DNA of 45,180 nt, from contig NZ_WUEY01000035.1 in NCBI RefSeq assembly GCF_010668395.1, positions 1 to 45,180 of the forward strand, written 5' to 3'. The notes beneath the pieces were generated by a model. That model was not told the DNA's origin, did no database searches, and saw only the letters and a program-made list of their open reading frames with translations. The stretch comes from Martinezella lusitana. Its GTDB lineage: Bacteria > Pseudomonadota > Alphaproteobacteria > Rhizobiales > Rhizobiaceae. Of this stretch, positions 7,836 to 15,114 are shown in pieces (position 1 is the stretch's first letter; each line of letters opens with the position of its first letter). The position numbers and the translations under genes were made by a program.

Positions 7836-8372
7836 ATGACAAGTCGTGCCATTCTGTTGATGTCTTTTGCGTCTCTCACAGTTGTAGGCTCGATGGGCCT
7901 CGCTTCTTCGGCTTCTGCGCTCACCATGAAAGAGTGCAGCGCCAAATATCAGGCCGCTAAAACCGCTGGCACCTTGAACGGCCAGAAGTGGAACGACTTC
8001 CGCGCCACGCAGTGCAGCGCAGATGCGAGCGCTACCACGACGACCACTCCGGCGGCGACCGCTCCCGCTGCTGCGGCACCGTCCAAGACGACGAAGACGA
8101 CCGCGGCCGCGAAGGTCGATGCAAGCGAACCGGATGCCACCAAGCCGCCGGCAACCGAACCCGCAAAGCCGACGACGGCTGCACCGGCTGGCGTGAGCTT
8201 CCCGACGAAAGTCGACGCCAAGTATGCCAGCGAGACTGCCGGCAAGGGCCGTTTCCACACCTGCGTCGATGCCTACAATGCCAACAAGGCCAAGAATTCG
8301 CTCGGCGGCCTGAAGTGGATCCAGAAGGGCGGCGGCTATTACAGCCTCTGCAACACCAAGCTCAAGGGCTGA
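7836..8372 (+). CDS. Exported protein with two related cysteine motifs joined by an Ala/Thr/Pro/Lys linker
   Basis: A 178-residue protein: signal peptide (about residues 1-28, ending SSASA), a first motif ECSAKYQAAKTAGTLNGQKW ending in Cys, a low-complexity linker of about 80 residues rich in A, T, P and K, then a second motif CVDAYNANK...SLGGLKW...SLC. Both motifs share C-x2-x-Y-x-A-x-K and L-x-G-x-KW followed by a closing Cys, so they look like an internal duplication. Similar short motifs occur in uncharacterised rhizobial exported proteins. The ATG at 7836 is chosen because GGAGG lies 8 bases before it; ATG 7830 is only 2 bases from GGAGG. Function unknown, possibly cell-envelope binding. 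Confidence 0.75.
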   Translation: MTSRAILLMSFASLTVVGSMGLASSASALTMKECSAKYQAAKTAGTLNGQKWNDFRATQCSADASATTTTTPAATAPAAAAPSKTTKTTAAAKVDASEPDATKPPATEPAKPTTAAPAGVSFPTKVDAKYASETAGKGRFHTCVDAYNANKAKNSLGGLKWIQKGGGYYSLCNTKLKG

Positions 8373-8396
8373 GTGCAAACCTGACCGACCGTACAG

Positions 8397-8421
8397 CGGG
8401 CGCCTCTACGGCGCCCGTTTT
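8397..8421 (+). terminator. Intrinsic terminator after the exported protein gene
   Basis: Perfect 8-bp stem CGGGCGCC/GGCGCCCG with loop TCTAC, followed by TTTTCG. It ends the plus-strand transcript just before the convergent deformylase-like gene. Confidence 0.85.
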
Positions 8422-8433
8422 CGTATGGATATC

Positions 8434-8955
8434 CTAATCCCGCGTCTTATCCCATTTCTTCACAAGACGGTCGCGCTTGAGCTTGGAAAGCCGCTGAAGC
8501 CAGAAGATGCCGTCCAGCTGATCGATCTCGTGCTGAATGCAGATGGCCAGAAAGTCACTCGCCTCCGCTTCATGTACTTCGCCGGCAACGTCCTGATAGC
8601 GAAAGCGAATGGATTTCGGCCTGACGATCTCTTCGGTCACGCCCGGCATGGAAACGCTGCCTTCCGTATGGCGCATGCTCTCCTGGGACGACCACACGAT
8701 CTGCGGATTGACATAGGTACGCACGCCGTCTTCGCGGCTGAGTTCAATCACGACAACCCGCTTGAGGACACCGATATGCGCGGCCGTAATGCCGACGCCG
8801 GGGGCGGCACGCATCGTATCGAGGAGATCGCCTGCAAGCACGCGCAGGTCGTCATCGAAGACGGTGACGGCAGCGCAGGCGGTGCGAAGCAGCGGATCTG
8901 GGAAGCGGACAATGGGGCGGGCGGTCAAGGTACTCTCTATCGAACGAAGGGACAT
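8434..8955 (-). CDS. Peptide deformylase-like protein with altered metal-site residues
   Basis: A 173-residue protein with the full length and motif order of peptide deformylase, but each of the three motifs is changed. Motif 1 is GVGITAAHIG (residues 53-62), where active enzymes have Gln in place of the His at 60. Motif 2 is EGSVSMPG (98-105), with Ser100 where the metal-binding Cys is normal. Motif 3 is QHEIDQLDG (141-149), keeping His142 and Glu143 but with Gln146 replacing the second metal His. Two of three metal ligands are therefore missing. It is likely not a classical deformylase; it may bind formylated or N-terminal peptides, or be a relic. A housekeeping def gene is expected elsewhere. 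Confidence 0.85.
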   Translation of the reverse strand: MSLRSIESTLTARPIVRFPDPLLRTACAAVTVFDDDLRVLAGDLLDTMRAAPGVGITAAHIGVLKRVVVIELSREDGVRTYVNPQIVWSSQESMRHTEGSVSMPGVTEEIVRPKSIRFRYQDVAGEVHEAEASDFLAICIQHEIDQLDGIFWLQRLSKLKRDRLVKKWDKTRD

Positions 8956-9179
8956 CTGTAGACTTGCCAGGATAGGGACAAGGCGAGGACAATACCACCG
9001 TCTCGATAACTGAATTCTCTATAGCAGCATTTTCCTCTATCTCTTTGCTTATGAGCTGTTTTTCGATTTATAGCGTTGTTGATATTTACCGAGCGCGTAC
9101 GTCTTCGATTCGGAGCCGGTCCGTTCCGGCTTCGCCCGGTTCAGTGACGGCCGACCGCAATCATGCTGGAGGTTATTTC

Positions 9180-9257
9180 ATGTTCGCCGCGCTAGCGACC
9201 TTTTGGTTTGCGCGTCGCCAGCGAGAAGGCCATGCCCTACAAACCCATGAAAATTGA
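9180..9257 (+). CDS. Possible 25-residue small protein or leader peptide
   Basis: A 25-codon frame from ATG 9180 to TGA 9257 is preceded by TGGAGG with 7 bases of spacing, an ideal site. The product starts MFAALATFWFARRQ, a short hydrophobic stretch with basic residues, and ends QTHEN. Its stop codon overlaps the near-palindrome that precedes the MerR gene. An imperfect hairpin lies upstream at 9111-9134. It may be a small membrane protein or an upstream leader; no homologue is recognised and coding is supported only by the ribosome binding site. Confidence 0.35.
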   Translation: MFAALATFWFARRQREGHALQTHEN

Positions 9258-9275
9258 CTATTACGTAAAAGTCAA
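9254..9275. promoter_or_regulatory. Near-perfect palindrome, probable MerR-family operator
   Basis: A 22-bp inverted repeat, TTGACTATTAC and its partner GTAAAAGTCAA, with only one mismatched base-pair position per arm. It resembles the ACGT-centred operators of LiuR-type MerR regulators. TTGACT at its left end could serve as a -35 box with TATTAT (9276-9281) as -10, 16 bases apart, so the regulator starting at 9308 would sit on its own promoter. Confidence 0.6.
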
Positions 9276-9307
9276 TATTATGGCTGTCAGCAGAAGGGGC
9301 CGGATTC

Positions 9308-9697
9308 TTGGTTGACGGATACTATAGCATAACGGAGCTCACTCGGGAATTCGGCGTTTCGACCCGAACCTTGAGGTTCTATGAAGACGAGGGTCTCATT
9401 CAGCCCGAGCGCCGGGGTCGTACGCGTCTGTTCCGGCCCGCCGACCGACGTCTCATTCAAGAAATTCTCCGCGGCCGCCGCATCGGCTTCACCATTGCCG
9501 AAATTCGCGAGATCATTCAGGTCTATCGGGAGCCTCCCGGCGAAATCGGCCAGTTGAAGCTGCTGATGAAGCGTGTCGATGAAAAGCGCGATGAACTGCG
9601 CCAGAAGCGCAAGGATATCGACGATACGCTCAGCGAACTCGACAATGTCGAGGAGGCCTGCCTCGGACGTCTCGCCGAAATCGGCGTGGGCACCTGA
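9308..9697 (+). CDS. MerR-family transcriptional regulator, LiuR-like
   Basis: A 129-residue protein with a MerR helix-turn-helix at the N-terminus, YYSITELTREFGVSTRTLRF, followed by the wing YEDEGLIQPERRGRTRLF, and a C-terminal coiled coil, LKLLMKRVDEKRDELRQKRK, for dimerisation. The variant RFYEDEGL...RRG is that of LiuR-type regulators, which control branched-chain amino-acid and fatty-acid breakdown in proteobacteria. No effector-binding cysteine pair of the metal-sensing subgroup is visible. The start is a TTG at 9308 behind AAGGGG; no in-frame ATG fits. The palindrome at 9254-9275 suggests autoregulation. None of the usual catabolic genes are adjacent, so its targets are elsewhere. Confidence 0.85.
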   Translation: MVDGYYSITELTREFGVSTRTLRFYEDEGLIQPERRGRTRLFRPADRRLIQEILRGRRIGFTIAEIREIIQVYREPPGEIGQLKLLMKRVDEKRDELRQKRKDIDDTLSELDNVEEACLGRLAEIGVGT

Positions 9698-9789
9698 TCG
9701 CCTGACCACGATATAAGCACGCAATAGCGCGGCCATAGTGCCGGCAAGAATGCTTTCTAAAAACTGAGCGTTCTTAGGGAGTTATTGGC

Positions 9790-10149
9790 GTGGCAACAAG
9801 AATTTCATCTGCCCTCGTCATGCTCGCGGCCGCTATTTTCGCGAGTGCCGATGGCAGCCGCGCGGCTGATATCACCCAATCGGATATTCAGGTCGCCTAC
9901 GGCCTTTTGCTTGACGGCAAGGATGCGATCTATGGCCAGCAGGTGTGTCACATTCATGCCCGCTGCCAGCTTGTCGACGACCGGAAGACCCAAGTTGAAG
10001 TGAGCGTGACCATCGACTCCATACTAGGTCTGTCGGGAGAGGTCAGCGTTCAGTGCAGCAGACCCGACTGCTCTTTCCTGAACGAGGCAAGATCCGCCAG
10101 GCTGGAAGGTGCCGTCGGCGGAGACAGGTCCCGTCAATTCGAGCTCTAA
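9790..10149 (+). CDS. Exported protein of unknown function
   Basis: A 119-residue protein starting at GTG 9790 behind GGGAG. It has a signal peptide (ISSALVMLAAAIFASADGSRAA) and a mature region with four cysteines (QQVCHIHARC and VQCSRPDCSF), consistent with disulfides in the periplasm. No domain is recognised. It lies about 90 bp after the MerR gene on the same strand, but a gap without obvious promoter or terminator leaves co-transcription open. An ATG start is absent nearby. Confidence 0.7.
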   Translation: MATRISSALVMLAAAIFASADGSRAADITQSDIQVAYGLLLDGKDAIYGQQVCHIHARCQLVDDRKTQVEVSVTIDSILGLSGEVSVQCSRPDCSFLNEARSARLEGAVGGDRSRQFEL

Positions 10150-10284
10150 GCCGGCGCAGATGCCCCAGTCAGGAACGATCTGGTTTATCGCACGCGAACG
10201 ACAATCGGCCGGATATTCCTTCTATTTGGAAACCAGTAGGCAGCGCCTGAACGATCCCTCGAGCGATTCTTCAGTCCCATTGAC

Positions 10285-10758
10285 TCAAAGCCAGCGGCGT
10301 GTGCGCTTGCAGTAAAATTCGAATTCGCAGCCGAAGCGCGAGAGGAGATGCATTTCCTCGCAGCGGATGACGAGCAGTGTCGTCAATGCGGCTGCTGCCG
10401 CCGCCATCGCCACGAACCAGAGATTGCCGATCAGCAATCCGAGGCCCGCCGTCAGCAAGGTATAGCCGAGATAGGTCGGGTTGCGGGTGAAGCGAAACGG
10501 GCCTGACGTCACCAGATGCGCGGTGCAGCGTTGGGTCAGCACGGTGGTGCGTCTTTCCAGCAGCGTCTTGACGGCCCAGACATTCAGCGTCACCGCAAAG
10601 GCCGTCAGCAAGGCTCCGACGATCCATGAAGCGAGAGCCCAGGCAAACGGCAAGGGCAGCGGATACCACCGCTGGAGGTACAGCGCCGCAATGACGGCCA
10701 GGCTATAAAGCAGCGGCGGCCACGGAAAGCTTAGCGACTTCGAACGATAGGCATTCAT
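10285..10758 (-). CDS. Isoprenylcysteine carboxyl methyltransferase-family membrane protein
   Basis: A 157-residue integral membrane protein with about four hydrophobic segments and the family signature SGPFRFTRNPTYLGYTLL, then LGLLIGN and the C-terminal EEMHLLSRFGCEFEFYCKRTRRWL. These match the ICMT/PEMT group of small membrane methyltransferases, whose bacterial members use S-adenosylmethionine; substrates are mostly unknown. It starts 12 bp after the stop of the DUF1624 gene, so the two are likely co-transcribed. Confidence 0.8.
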   Translation of the reverse strand: MNAYRSKSLSFPWPPLLYSLAVIAALYLQRWYPLPLPFAWALASWIVGALLTAFAVTLNVWAVKTLLERRTTVLTQRCTAHLVTSGPFRFTRNPTYLGYTLLTAGLGLLIGNLWFVAMAAAAAALTTLLVIRCEEMHLLSRFGCEFEFYCKRTRRWL

Positions 10759-10770
10759 GGAATAACCCTG

Positions 10771-11760
10771 TCATTGCGCTTGTTCCGTGCATTGTATCGC
10801 GATTCGGCTTATGCGTTCATCGCTATCTGCTTTGATCGCCCCCGATTCCAGGGGTTTGAAGAGATCCTGCGCCTGCAACTTGTCGAGCGTGCATTGGCAG
10901 AAGCTTCGGCACATGGTTTCGCTTCCCGACCGCGTGCAGGAGGCGACGCATTGTCTGATGTAGCCGACCGTCGGATCCTGCTGCGGCGCCGGTGCCACCA
11001 CCGAGAGAAGATAGACAAGGCCGAACAGGACCGGCTGGTGAAGCAGATAAAAGATCAGGCTGTGGCGGCCGGTGCGGGCGATCAGATTGCGGCCCTGGCC
11101 GAATTTCGCCAGACGTTCGAGCCAGCCGAGCGATAGTGCCAGCTGTGCCATGCCGAGGCCGAAGAGGAACGGTGTCAGCCATGGGAAGAGGGGCACATAA
11201 TCGTTCGAACGCTGGATGTTTTCCGACAGTCCGACCCACCATAGCCAAGGCGCGTCGAAAAACGTCGAATGCAGCGACAGCGGCGCAACGACATTGTCGA
11301 TGACGATGCCGACTGCGAGCAACGCAGCGATCAGAAGCGTGGCGAATGCCGGCAGGCGCAGGAACAGCAGCCCGATGAGGCTCGCCGCCGCGATGCTGTG
11401 CAGGATGCCGAAGAATATCCATTCGTCGCGCATGCCGATGAAGGTGACGAGCGAGATCGCCAACGCCGCGGCCACGATCATGCCCAGCCGCCGCCAATAG
11501 GAGCGCCAGCGGATTTCGGGCGTGTTGGCGAGCACGAGGCTGAAGCCGGCCAGGAACAGGAAGGTGCTGGCGATGGCGCGTGCATAGAGCTTCAGCCAGC
11601 CGGTTTCGGCGGTGCCTGAATCGAGATAACCGAAGAATTCGAAATCCCAGGTGCAGTGATAGCTCGCCATCGCCAGCAGGGCGATGCCGCGCGCCGTGTC
11701 CAGAATGCCGATGCGAGGCGTCTTCGGGGGTGCATCGGCGCTCTCGGCGATGGCGGCCAT
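10771..11760 (-). CDS. DUF1624 / heparan-alpha-glucosaminide acetyltransferase-like membrane protein
   Basis: A 329-residue multi-pass protein. The N-terminal part has RIGILDTARGIALLAMASYH, the signature of the DUF1624/YeiB-like acyltransferase group with a conserved His in the first segment, followed by about seven or eight hydrophobic helices. The C-terminal 65 residues depart from the family: QCVASCTRS, MCRSFCQC and a final Cys, six or more cysteines followed by a charged segment, probably on the periplasmic side. Such proteins may transfer acyl groups to extracytoplasmic sugars; the substrate is unknown. It is the upstream member of a likely operon with the methyltransferase. Confidence 0.8.
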   Translation of the reverse strand: MAAIAESADAPPKTPRIGILDTARGIALLAMASYHCTWDFEFFGYLDSGTAETGWLKLYARAIASTFLFLAGFSLVLANTPEIRWRSYWRRLGMIVAAALAISLVTFIGMRDEWIFFGILHSIAAASLIGLLFLRLPAFATLLIAALLAVGIVIDNVVAPLSLHSTFFDAPWLWWVGLSENIQRSNDYVPLFPWLTPFLFGLGMAQLALSLGWLERLAKFGQGRNLIARTGRHSLIFYLLHQPVLFGLVYLLSVVAPAPQQDPTVGYIRQCVASCTRSGSETMCRSFCQCTLDKLQAQDLFKPLESGAIKADSDERISRIAIQCTEQAQ

Positions 11761-11822
11761 TGCGGATTCCTTCCGGGCATGAACTCAAATCTTGCGCGCC
11801 GGCGCAGGCCGGCGCGGCCTTG

Positions 11823-12515
11823 TCATTGCATATCGCCGTCCATGATGGCCAGACGAGCATCCGAAAAAAACTGTCGGCGAATCAGCACGACGATGATGAA
11901 GAGCGTCGTTGCCATGAAGACATAAGGGCTGAGGAACCAGCCGAGATAGCCGATGGACAGGAAGATTGCCCTCAACCCGGCATTGAAGCTGCGCGCTGCG
12001 ATAATGTTCATGCGCACCACACGCTCCGCTGCCCGTTCTGCGCCCAGCGGATCGAGAATGGCTTCCTCGCGCATCGGCAGTGAGCCGAAGAGAATGGTGC
12101 AATAGTTGAACAGGCGATAGGCCCAGCCGAATTTGAAGAAGGCATAGCCGAACAGACAGGCAAGCCCCGCCACCTTGATTTCAAATGCGGTCCTGCCGCT
12201 GTTGAAGACGAAGGGCAGATCGGAGAAGAAGGCGTTGACCTTGTCGGTCGCGCCCAGCAACGCGAAGCAGCTGCCGATGGCGAAGATCGAGGTGGATGCG
12301 AAGAAGCCGGTGCCGTTCTGAAGGCCGGAGAGAATCTGCGTGTCGATCATCTTCAGGTCGCGACGCAGCGAATTGTAGATCCATTCGCGCCGGCGCTCGT
12401 TCATCGCCAGCGTCAGGCTGATGCGGTTGAAGAATGTTGCGCTGCTGGTGATCCAGTTCAGCGCGACCCAGAGAAAGATGAAGAGGGCGAGGGCGACATA
12501 GTCGGCTGTCGTCAT
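11823..12515 (-). CDS. DUF599 integral membrane protein
   Basis: A 230-residue protein with four or more membrane segments. Typical DUF599 pieces are present: LNWITSSATFFNRISLT near the N-terminus, the conserved central RRREWIYNSLRRD, and FKFGWAYRLFNYCTILFGS followed by RAAERVVRMNIIAARSFNAGLR. The function of the family is unknown. The ATG at 12515 is preferred to one at 12575, as GGAG lies upstream and homologues begin with a membrane helix soon after the start. It is a minus-strand single gene, divergent from sdaA. Confidence 0.85.
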   Translation of the reverse strand: MTTADYVALALFIFLWVALNWITSSATFFNRISLTLAMNERRREWIYNSLRRDLKMIDTQILSGLQNGTGFFASTSIFAIGSCFALLGATDKVNAFFSDLPFVFNSGRTAFEIKVAGLACLFGYAFFKFGWAYRLFNYCTILFGSLPMREEAILDPLGAERAAERVVRMNIIAARSFNAGLRAIFLSIGYLGWFLSPYVFMATTLFIIVVLIRRQFFSDARLAIMDGDMQ

Positions 12516-12714
12516 ATAGGCAGATTCTCCAGATCGATCCGACGGGGACTGTATCCGAGCACGAGCGGGGCGCAATGGCCTTCTGTTTGCCTCCCCTCAT
12601 GCCTATATGTAATGTCGCTACCATGAAATCCGATGTCGGCCAATCGCCGTGCAAGCTTGCCCCGATAGCGTAGCCTTGCCAGAAATCGATTTGCCTGGGA
12701 GGCACTCAAAGTCC

Positions 12715-14124
12715 ATGTTTCTTTCAGTTTTCGATGTATTCAAGATCGGTGTGGGACCATCCAGCTCGCACACGATGGGGCCGATGTCGGCCGCGAATCG
12801 CTTCCTTGACTTGCTGCTGTCGAACGAATGGCCGCGCCCGTCGTCGAACGTGCATGTCGACTCGATCAGGGTCAGCCTGCATGGCTCGCTGGCCCATACA
12901 GGCATCGGCCACGGCACGGGCAGGGCTGTCATTCTCGGCCTGATGGGCGAGAGACCCGATAGCGTCGATCCCGACCATATGGACGGCATTATTGATGAGG
13001 TCGAGCGCCAGGGGCGCATCATGCCGCCGGGTCATCCGGGCTATCGGTTCCAGCCTAGGACAGACCTGATCTTCGACAAGAAGGTGCCGCTGCCCGGCCA
13101 TGCCAACGGCATGAGTTTCTCCGCCTTCGACAAAGACGACCGCCTGCTGGTCAAGCGCATCTATTACTCCGTCGGCGGCGGCTTTGTCGTGACCGATACG
13201 GAGCTCGAGCAGGTGCGGGCCGACAAGAAGAAGCCGGCTGGGGCAGGCGCGCGCATTCCCTTCCCCTTCGCCAGCGCCAAGCAGATGCTCGACATGGCCC
13301 AGCGGTCCGGTCTTTCCATCGCGCAGATGAAGCGCGCCAATGAAGAATCGCACATGAGCGCCGAAGAGCTGGATGCCGGCCTCGACCGCATCTGGGCTGC
13401 CATGAGCAGCTGCATCGATCGCGGCCTCAAGGTCGATGGCATCATGCCCGGCGGCCTGAAGGTGCGCCGGCGCGCGCGCGCGATCCATGACAAGCTTCAG
13501 GAAGAATGGCGCAGCAACCGCATCAATCCGCTGCTCGCCAACGACTGGCTCAGCGTCTACGCCATGGCCGTCAACGAAGAGAATGCGGCCGGTGGACGCG
13601 TGGTGACGGCGCCGACCAATGGTGCGGCCGGCGTCATCCCGGCGACGATCCGCTACTATCAGCATTTTCACGAGGACTGGGATCAGGACGGCATTCGCAA
13701 CTATCTGCTGACGGCCGCCGCCGTCGGCGGCATCATCAAGCACAATGCCTCGATTTCCGGCGCCGAAGTCGGCTGTCAGGGCGAGGTGGGGTCTGCGGCC
13801 GCCATGGCGGCTGCTGGGCTTGCCGCCGTCATGGGGGCAACGCCGGAGCAGATCGAGAACGCCGCGGAAATCGCGCTCGAGCACCATCTCGGCATGACCT
13901 GTGATCCCATCGCCGGCCTGGTGCAGGTGCCGTGCATCGAGCGTAACGCCCTCGGTGCGGTCAAGGCGGTCACGGCTGCCTCGCTCGCGATCAAGGGCGA
14001 CGGCCAGCATTTCGTGCCGCTCGACGCCTGTATCGAGACCATGCGCCAGACCGGCTACGACATGAGCGAGAAGTACAAGGAAACCTCGACCGGCGGTCTT
14101 GCCGTGAATGTCGTGGAATGCTGA
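12715..14124 (+). CDS. sdaA: L-serine ammonia-lyase, iron-sulfur type
   Basis: A 469-residue single-chain serine dehydratase. The N-terminal beta domain begins MFLSVFDVFKIGVGPSSSHT, where the SSSHT loop binds substrate, and the alpha domain holds three cysteines at 354 (EVGCQGE), 396 (MTCDPIAG) and 407 (VPCIERN). Their spacing of 42 and 11 equals that of the [4Fe-4S] cysteines of the E. coli enzyme. The reaction is serine to pyruvate and ammonia. The ATG at 12715 follows GGGAGG, 12 bases upstream; an in-frame ATG at 12649 would add 22 non-conserved residues. It is a single gene divergent from the DUF599 gene. Confidence 0.96.
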   Translation: MFLSVFDVFKIGVGPSSSHTMGPMSAANRFLDLLLSNEWPRPSSNVHVDSIRVSLHGSLAHTGIGHGTGRAVILGLMGERPDSVDPDHMDGIIDEVERQGRIMPPGHPGYRFQPRTDLIFDKKVPLPGHANGMSFSAFDKDDRLLVKRIYYSVGGGFVVTDTELEQVRADKKKPAGAGARIPFPFASAKQMLDMAQRSGLSIAQMKRANEESHMSAEELDAGLDRIWAAMSSCIDRGLKVDGIMPGGLKVRRRARAIHDKLQEEWRSNRINPLLANDWLSVYAMAVNEENAAGGRVVTAPTNGAAGVIPATIRYYQHFHEDWDQDGIRNYLLTAAAVGGIIKHNASISGAEVGCQGEVGSAAAMAAAGLAAVMGATPEQIENAAEIALEHHLGMTCDPIAGLVQVPCIERNALGAVKAVTAASLAIKGDGQHFVPLDACIETMRQTGYDMSEKYKETSTGGLAVNVVEC

Positions 14125-14180
14125 GTGGACACCTGATCTAAAAGCTTGACGCTGCCGGCCAAAAGGATTTCAACGGCGGT

Positions 14181-14615
14181 ATGGCTTTGCATCTCATCAA
14201 ATTGTGCGTCGGCGCGGATTCGTTGGAGGATCTGCGCGAATGGGTCTCCGAGCGGGCGATGAACGCCATCGCCGCCGGGCTGGAGCCGCATACGACCCAT
14301 ACGACGCGCATGGTGCCGAAACGGATTGAGGAGCTGCTGGACGGCGGCTCGCTCTACTGGGTCATCAAGGGGCAAGTGCAGGCCCGGCAGAGGCTGCTCG
14401 GGATCGAGACGTTCACCGATGCCGAGGGTATTCAGCGCTGCCGGCTGATCCTCGACCCAAGCGTCATCGAGACGACCGGCCAGCCTCGTCGGCCGTTTCA
14501 GGGGTGGCGCTATCTGCCGCAGGATGACGTACCGCGCGACCTCGATAGTCTTGGTGCCGCGGCCGAGTTACCCGCCGATCTGCGGCGGGAACTATCCGAA
14601 CTCGGACTGCTGTAG
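14181..14615 (+). CDS. DUF1489 family protein
   Basis: A 144-residue cytosolic protein matching DUF1489, an alphaproteobacterial family of unknown function. It begins MALHLIKLCVGADSLEDL and includes the conserved TTRMVPKRIEELLDGGSLYW segment. It follows sdaA by 56 bp on the same strand and could be read from the same transcript. Its function cannot be inferred from the sequence. Confidence 0.85.
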   Translation: MALHLIKLCVGADSLEDLREWVSERAMNAIAAGLEPHTTHTTRMVPKRIEELLDGGSLYWVIKGQVQARQRLLGIETFTDAEGIQRCRLILDPSVIETTGQPRRPFQGWRYLPQDDVPRDLDSLGAAAELPADLRRELSELGLL

Positions 14616-14618
14616 CTC

Positions 14619-14705
14619 GGCTGCTTAAAGCAGTTTAGCTTCCCGCTCCATCTCATTGTTTTTACGCAACTCCGAGCGGGAAACCGTTCTACGCTTTTTC
14701 TGGCG
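14619..14705. repeat. RIME-like rhizobial intergenic repeat
   Basis: The segment contains TTGTTTTTACGCAACTCCG and GAGCGGGAAACCGTTCTACG, resembling the intergenic mosaic repeats (RIME) that are common between genes in Rhizobium and Agrobacterium. A perfect 9-bp inverted repeat, TTCCCGCTC (14640-14648) and GAGCGGGAA (14674-14682), forms a long hairpin. It lies between convergent genes and may act as a transcription or mRNA-end element. Family assignment is from memory of typical sequences, not from a search. Confidence 0.65.
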
Positions 14706-14710
14706 TCTCT

Positions 14711-14986
14711 CTAGCGCAGCCGCATCATGATCGGTGCCCGGCCGGTCGGGGCCGTGATGTGCAGATGAATATGAGCTTCAGGCTGCGAGTAGCGCCACGC
14801 GCGCGCGCCGTGGCAAAGCAGGATGCCGATCAGATCTTTCGTCTTGTTACGCGAACGCGATCGACTGAGACCCAGGTCCGCCAGCCGCATCGCCGCCTCA
14901 TGCAGCGGATGAAGAGCGAAGCTCTTCGGTTTCATCTTGCCCCCGCCATCGAGCGAGAAACCCGGAAAGTTCTCGTTCATTGCCAT
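14711..14986 (-). CDS. Small hypothetical protein (91 aa)
   Basis: A 91-codon frame with strongly GC-biased third codon positions, as in its neighbours, which argues for real coding. The product begins MAMNENFPGFSLDGGGKMK, has a basic serine/arginine stretch (LSRSRSRNKTKD), and ends RAPIMMRLR. No signal peptide, membrane helix or known domain is seen. Two ATGs, 14986 and 14980, are possible; no strong ribosome binding site decides. The gene lies between DUF1489 and the DD-carboxypeptidase gene, with a RIME-like repeat just past its end. Confidence 0.6.
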   Translation of the reverse strand: MAMNENFPGFSLDGGGKMKPKSFALHPLHEAAMRLADLGLSRSRSRNKTKDLIGILLCHGARAWRYSQPEAHIHLHITAPTGRAPIMMRLR

Positions 14987-15114
14987 CTCAAAACCCCGTA
15001 CACGTTACAAACTCAGGGCCGGCCCGTTTGACATTCGAAGCCGGAAAGCCGGGCTTTTCAAGAAGGCCCGACCAATTCTCAAATCATGCGGCGATGAAAG
15101 CCATGGCCGCATTT

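Noticed and set aside
10109..10315. 68-codon plus-strand frame after the exported protein gene
   Set aside because: It overlaps two genes in part, with no ribosome binding site and no coding-like composition.
12724..14010. 428-codon open frame antisense to sdaA
   Set aside because: Shadow of sdaA, with low-complexity His/Arg/Asp-rich product and no start context.
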